A stretch of 64,000 nt of DNA from Ananas comosus (lineage: Eukaryota; Streptophyta; Magnoliopsida; Poales; Bromeliaceae): contig NC_033637.1 in the NCBI RefSeq assembly GCF_001540865.1, positions 5,601,737 to 5,665,736 of the forward strand, in the 5' to 3' direction. The position numbers were made by a program, and so were the translations under genes. The notes below the pieces were generated by a model. That model saw only the letters and a list, made by a program, of their open reading frames with translations, was not told the origin of the DNA and made no database searches. Shown one piece after another: positions 60,423 through 64,000 of the stretch (its first letter is position 1; each line of letters starts with the position of its first letter).

Positions 60423-62955
60423 ATATCTGTACATTATTCTTTCTAAGTTTGTCATATACTAACGTTCTCTTCATTATTGGTGTGGGCTCCACTAAAGTTC
60501 TCCACATATTTTGATTTTTTTTTTTTTTAACCGAATCAAAATTTTCTTTTTCTTTACTTGAACCGAACCAATCATTGTTGAGTGTGTGCTCCTCCAATTA
60601 AACTGGCTCTAAGTCTTCTACATATTTTTCTCTTTCTTTGTTTGAACTGAACCGGATCACATCTCTGTATTGGCCCGAACTGTTATTCTTCTACTTCCTT
60701 CGGCTGTTACCTTCTTTCATCGATAAGATGAATTTTATTTTTTATCGTTGTTTCTTCCATCGCTATTTTCTTTTATTTTATCACCACTTCTTCTTTTTTT
60801 TTTTTCTAATTATCTACCGGTCGTATTGCAATTATTGCTACCCTAGTTATAACATTATAGGATTTATATATATTATGAGTTAGACTGGAGCCTTGAGTTG
60901 GTGGGCTGGATTCATACTGCTAGATTTTATTGGCATGTATTCCTAAAAGTGGCATAGCATTATATTCATCATCTATACTATTATAGTTGATGATTATTTA
61001 TGCTTTCATTTTTTTTTTCCCTTACTTTAATTCTTCATCGTGTGACTACGCAGTCGTTATTTCATTGCACCGCTAAGGTCTTATTGGAAAACATATTACG
61101 CAGGCACTGCGATCCATTGATCTAACACAATAGATTCGATCAAGACATGAAATTTCTCATTTGGCAAAGTTGGGATTCTCAATCTTGTAATCACGAATGA
61201 GACATTTATAGCATAATAGTAGCAGTAAACCTTGATTTAAGTGAAGCATCTTTTGACATGTTTTCAGTATCTTGCATTATGCCAAAAAAACTAGCTCTAA
61301 ATGTTAACTATTTATTGTCTATGTTTACCAAAAAATTCAAATCCATGTATTTCTTTTTTTCTTTTGCAATATAATATTATAAAAAGAGTTAGAGTTTGAG
61401 GTTCGGTAAGGTATATGTCTTAGCCTTTTATCACCAAGGATTTTGGTGTTCTAGCTTTGTCATTTTTTCATTCTATGTATAAACTACGAACTCACGTGAT
61501 TTCCATTTTCACTGCAAACTATATAAGTCTTTCCCTTCTTCCAAAATTTTAAAATTTTTTGTAGCTATTAATTAATTAGCAGTTCATTCTCTCGGTTTAA
61601 TTTGCTAAAAAGTAATTTACATAATCAAATTTGATAAAATTATGGTTTAATTTGATAAAGTTTCAAATTTATTTGATTAAAATCATCCAATTCTAAAAAT
61701 CCATAAAATAAGAGGTCTGAAATGACAAGAAAGGTTGAGAGAGCTATCTAAGAATGTATGTAGAGGGATTTTCTAAATAAGGATTTAAGTGCCGTGACAT
61801 GTACGGAATCGTACAAAAAACTACTGCATACACGATACGGCATGGTGCGTGAGGGACTGTGCCGATGCATGCCGTTCATAAAAAATATATATATTTTGAC
61901 ATATAATGATATGAAATATTTATTTTTTTAGTAATAGAATATTCTAATTACTTGTTATATATATATTTATCAAAATTTTTAAATTTTATTAAAAAAATTA
62001 CTTACTAGTTATATAAAAAAAAAAGAGCTTTGAACTATGTCATTGGCACGGGTTGTATTGTGCCGATATCTTATTGGTATGATACATCACGAAAAATATA
62101 CTCCATACGGATGATATATATTTAAATCGTTGCTTGTGTGTACTCCCTCAAAATTTACAATTTTTGTACATATCTTTAAAAAATGATATTTGTACGTAGA
62201 TCTCTTGCTTGTACGTTTTCATTTTTGCACTTTTCAGACTCAAAAAAGAGTTTACTCTGAGCGCATCATACTTAACATACTCTTAAACATAAGGTCTTGA
62301 AGCAAAGATAGATTTTAACATACACATAAATATGCGTCATTTCTGCAGATATACGCAAAAAAAAAAAAATGAAAAAAAAAATAGAGATAGAAAGAGAGAA
62401 TACAACTCAACTTAAGACCAATTTTGTTCCAACAAAACCACACCAAATTAAACAGCAAAGTTCAGTTTCAACCAAACACAGACACAACTATCCAATGAGC
62501 CAAAACATGATGGGAGCAAAACTTCAAGACTCTCCTCTCACTAGCAACTTACCAAACAACACACATTCTATAACCACTCAAAATAAAAAAAAAAAAAAAA
62601 TGCTCCCCACACATTTTATTTTCAGATAATTAACTTAGTAGATCAACAATCGACAGCTATAAAGTCCAAAAAGCTCAAAACTAGAGAATGAGATTGTAAA
62701 ACCCAAACGCGAAATCTAGAAAAATTTCTAAACTAACTACGTCGAAACCTTGTAAAGCACTTACAAAGAGTATGATTTTTCGCAATCTTTGTTAAGCAAA
62801 TCATATCTTTGCTAGTTTCTGTGCAAGGTTCCGATGTAGTTGGTTTAAAAGCCTCTCCAGATCACGCAATTAGGCATACACGGTTTTGGTCATCTTACGA
62901 ACTCTAGTTCTAATTTTTTTTGACTTTTATAGCGGTTAACGGTTGATCTAATAAG
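60423..62955. other. Intergenic, no gene seen
   Basis: AT-rich. At 61790-62125, GGATTTAAGTGCCGTGACAT and later TTGGCACGGG, TGTGCCGATATC and ATTTAAATCG suggest another degenerate element related to 33070-33420 (TTTTAAGTGCC, CATACCGTGCCAGC). The Phe/Tyr-rich frame at 60638-60883 has no support. Confidence 0.45.
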
Positions 62956-63456
62956 TTACACATTTTGCAATCCTCCGCCGGTCTGGTGGAGCATAGCATC
63001 GATCTCATCGCCGTCCTCCATGTCCAGCTGGAAAGAATAAAATGGAAATTGTAAGCTATCAAAATTTGGTGGCAACTACGTAAATCTTTTTTTTTTTTTG
63101 GCGTTCTTACTTCAGTAGGGGTCTGCTGTCCACGAAGGCGGCGGCCCTCGTACAGAAAGACGACCGTGTTGACGTCGAGTGACTGCCTGTTGCAGTAGGC
63201 TGTCATCAACTTCTGGAGCTGCGAAGCGCGCTTGATCCTGAAACAGACTTCGATACCATCCTGTGTACAACAAAAAAAAAAAAAAGCTTGATCTTCGAAA
63301 CCTTAGAATGATCAAACTGCGTTCGAAAAAGCTATATATATATATACACACCTGTCCCCTAACTTTCAGATTGATCTGGTTCGCCGGTTTCTTGTCGCCA
63401 TCGTCAATGCTGGACATTCCGACGCTGTTCGACTCTTCGTCCTCCATTCTCGACAT
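62956..63456 (-). CDS. SUMO: SUMO (small ubiquitin-related modifier)
   Basis: Three exons on the minus strand, 63456-63352, 63260-63111 and 63027-62956, all with canonical borders and matching phases; 108 residues. Start [13 protein letters not shown], then a flexible acidic tail to [14 protein letters not shown]. The beta-grasp fold follows: [35 protein letters not shown] and [18 protein letters not shown]. The di-Gly at the end of that last block is the maturation site, with the tail GLQNV removed by SUMO proteases. SUMO is attached to lysines through the E1 (SAE1/2) and SCE1 enzymes and acts in stress responses and chromatin control. The N-terminal extension is somewhat longer than in Arabidopsis SUMO1/2. 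A relic of exon 1 lies at 16098-16190. Confidence 0.97.
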
Positions 63457-63554
63457 TCCTTCTACCTCTCTTCGAAAAATCTAAACTCTTTGAGATAGTA
63501 TTTCAAAGATATTCTCACTCTCTTTGCACGCTCTTCTCTCCCCATGGGGTAGGG

Positions 63555-63562
63555 TTTATATA
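63555..63562 (-). promoter_or_regulatory. TATA box of the SUMO gene
   Basis: The minus strand reads CCCCTATATAAACCC about 100 bp upstream of the SUMO start codon. A TC/GA-rich leader follows (63456-63540). Confidence 0.7.
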
Positions 63563-63690
63563 GGGGTTTTGGAGGGAAACGGACGCAGCAGCGTCGCGAG
63601 GGTCGCGTGTGTTGGGGGGTTTGGTGCTGCATGCGAGGAAAACGATACCTCCTGTGGAAGAGCTTTTTTTTGAACCCTGGCGCGCGCTCC

Positions 63691-63691
63691 N
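63691..63691. other. Assembly N in the SUMO upstream region
   Basis: Single N. The others in the window are 16588, 34947 and 49076. Confidence 0.9.
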
Positions 63692-63756
63692 TGTATTAAT
63701 TCCAACTCCACTGCAGAGAAAGGAATAACGTTTCAGAAGTGGGGGAGAGCGCGGAT

Positions 63757-63932
63757 TACCTACAACCCCGTGCGTAGGAATCCCTAGCACACGGAACCGA
63801 TCCCGCCGTTCATTACTCGCGAATCGAATCCGTACCTTTGGCATCGGACGGTGCGGATTTAGTCTCTTGTTCATGAACGGTGAGATAAAGTCGGTGTGTA
63901 CAAATTCCTGCGCACCGGGTTGTAGGAATGCG
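63757..63932. mobile_element. MITE in the SUMO upstream region
   Basis: Left end ACCTACAACCCCGTGCGTAG then GAATCC. The right end read in reverse is TTCCTACAACCCGGTGCGCA then GGAATTTG, an inverted repeat of about 30 bp with a few mismatches. Internal CGTTCAT/ATGAACG words also pair. About 200 bp upstream of the SUMO TATA box. Confidence 0.65.
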
Positions 63933-64000
63933 TGTTCCCATTCTGAACCTTCCATTTTTGCGAGCCCGCGCGCGATTCCCGTTGAGAACCCTCCCCTTGC

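Overview
This is plant nuclear DNA, most likely from a monocot. Genes have many introns with GT-AG (sometimes GC-AG) borders, and the space between and inside them is full of LTR retrotransposon, SINE, MITE and low-complexity sequence. The gene set (DEAD-box helicase, purple acid phosphatase, XRI1-like, SUMO, TMK-type receptor kinase) is ordinary for flowering plants. The repeat families look pineapple-like to me, but that is an impression and not a proof of species. Single N characters at 16588, 34947, 49076 and 63691 mark assembly joins. At 49076 the join has corrupted a gene.

Layout. 1-8.7 kb: AT-rich repeats, a palindrome array, a minus-strand SINE, an old gypsy-type LTR fragment, and a decayed TMK-type LRR receptor kinase (minus, 5728-8045). 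8.7-14.2 kb: one very long LTR-like element with a 5-bp target duplication and an internal array of twenty 35-bp repeats. 14.2-19.4 kb: AT-rich sequence holding a broken copy of SUMO exon 1, a 1-kb segment duplicated from 4.55-5.57 kb, and an unidentified two-exon gene fragment. 19.4-24.2 kb: a tandem array of composite SINE units split by a 2.0-kb solo LTR. 25.1-25.7 kb: a Cassandra-like TRIM element with 5S-rRNA-like LTRs.

26.9-47.4 kb (minus): one complete 15-exon gene for a DDX24/RH13-type DEAD-box RNA helicase (798 codons by my splice model). Its introns are swollen by MITEs, a hAT element, microsatellites and a plastid-gene mosaic. 49.0-53.8 kb (plus): a seven-exon purple acid phosphatase, divergent from the helicase, with its first exon damaged by an assembly duplication. 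56.0-57.9 kb (minus): a six-exon XRI1-like gene, convergent with the phosphatase. 58.8-60.4 kb: a Mutator-like element with a 9-bp target duplication and another MITE nested in it. 63.0-63.5 kb (minus): an intact three-exon SUMO gene with a visible TATA box.

The four intact or near-intact genes are unrelated housekeeping or stress genes: ribosome biogenesis helicase, phosphate release, meiosis/DNA repair, and SUMO modification. I see no operon-like or clustered pathway. I found no convincing new biological system. The most unusual items are the in-frame plastid mosaic inside a helicase intron, the SINE-composite tandem array, the palindrome array at 471-712, and the relic SUMO exon.
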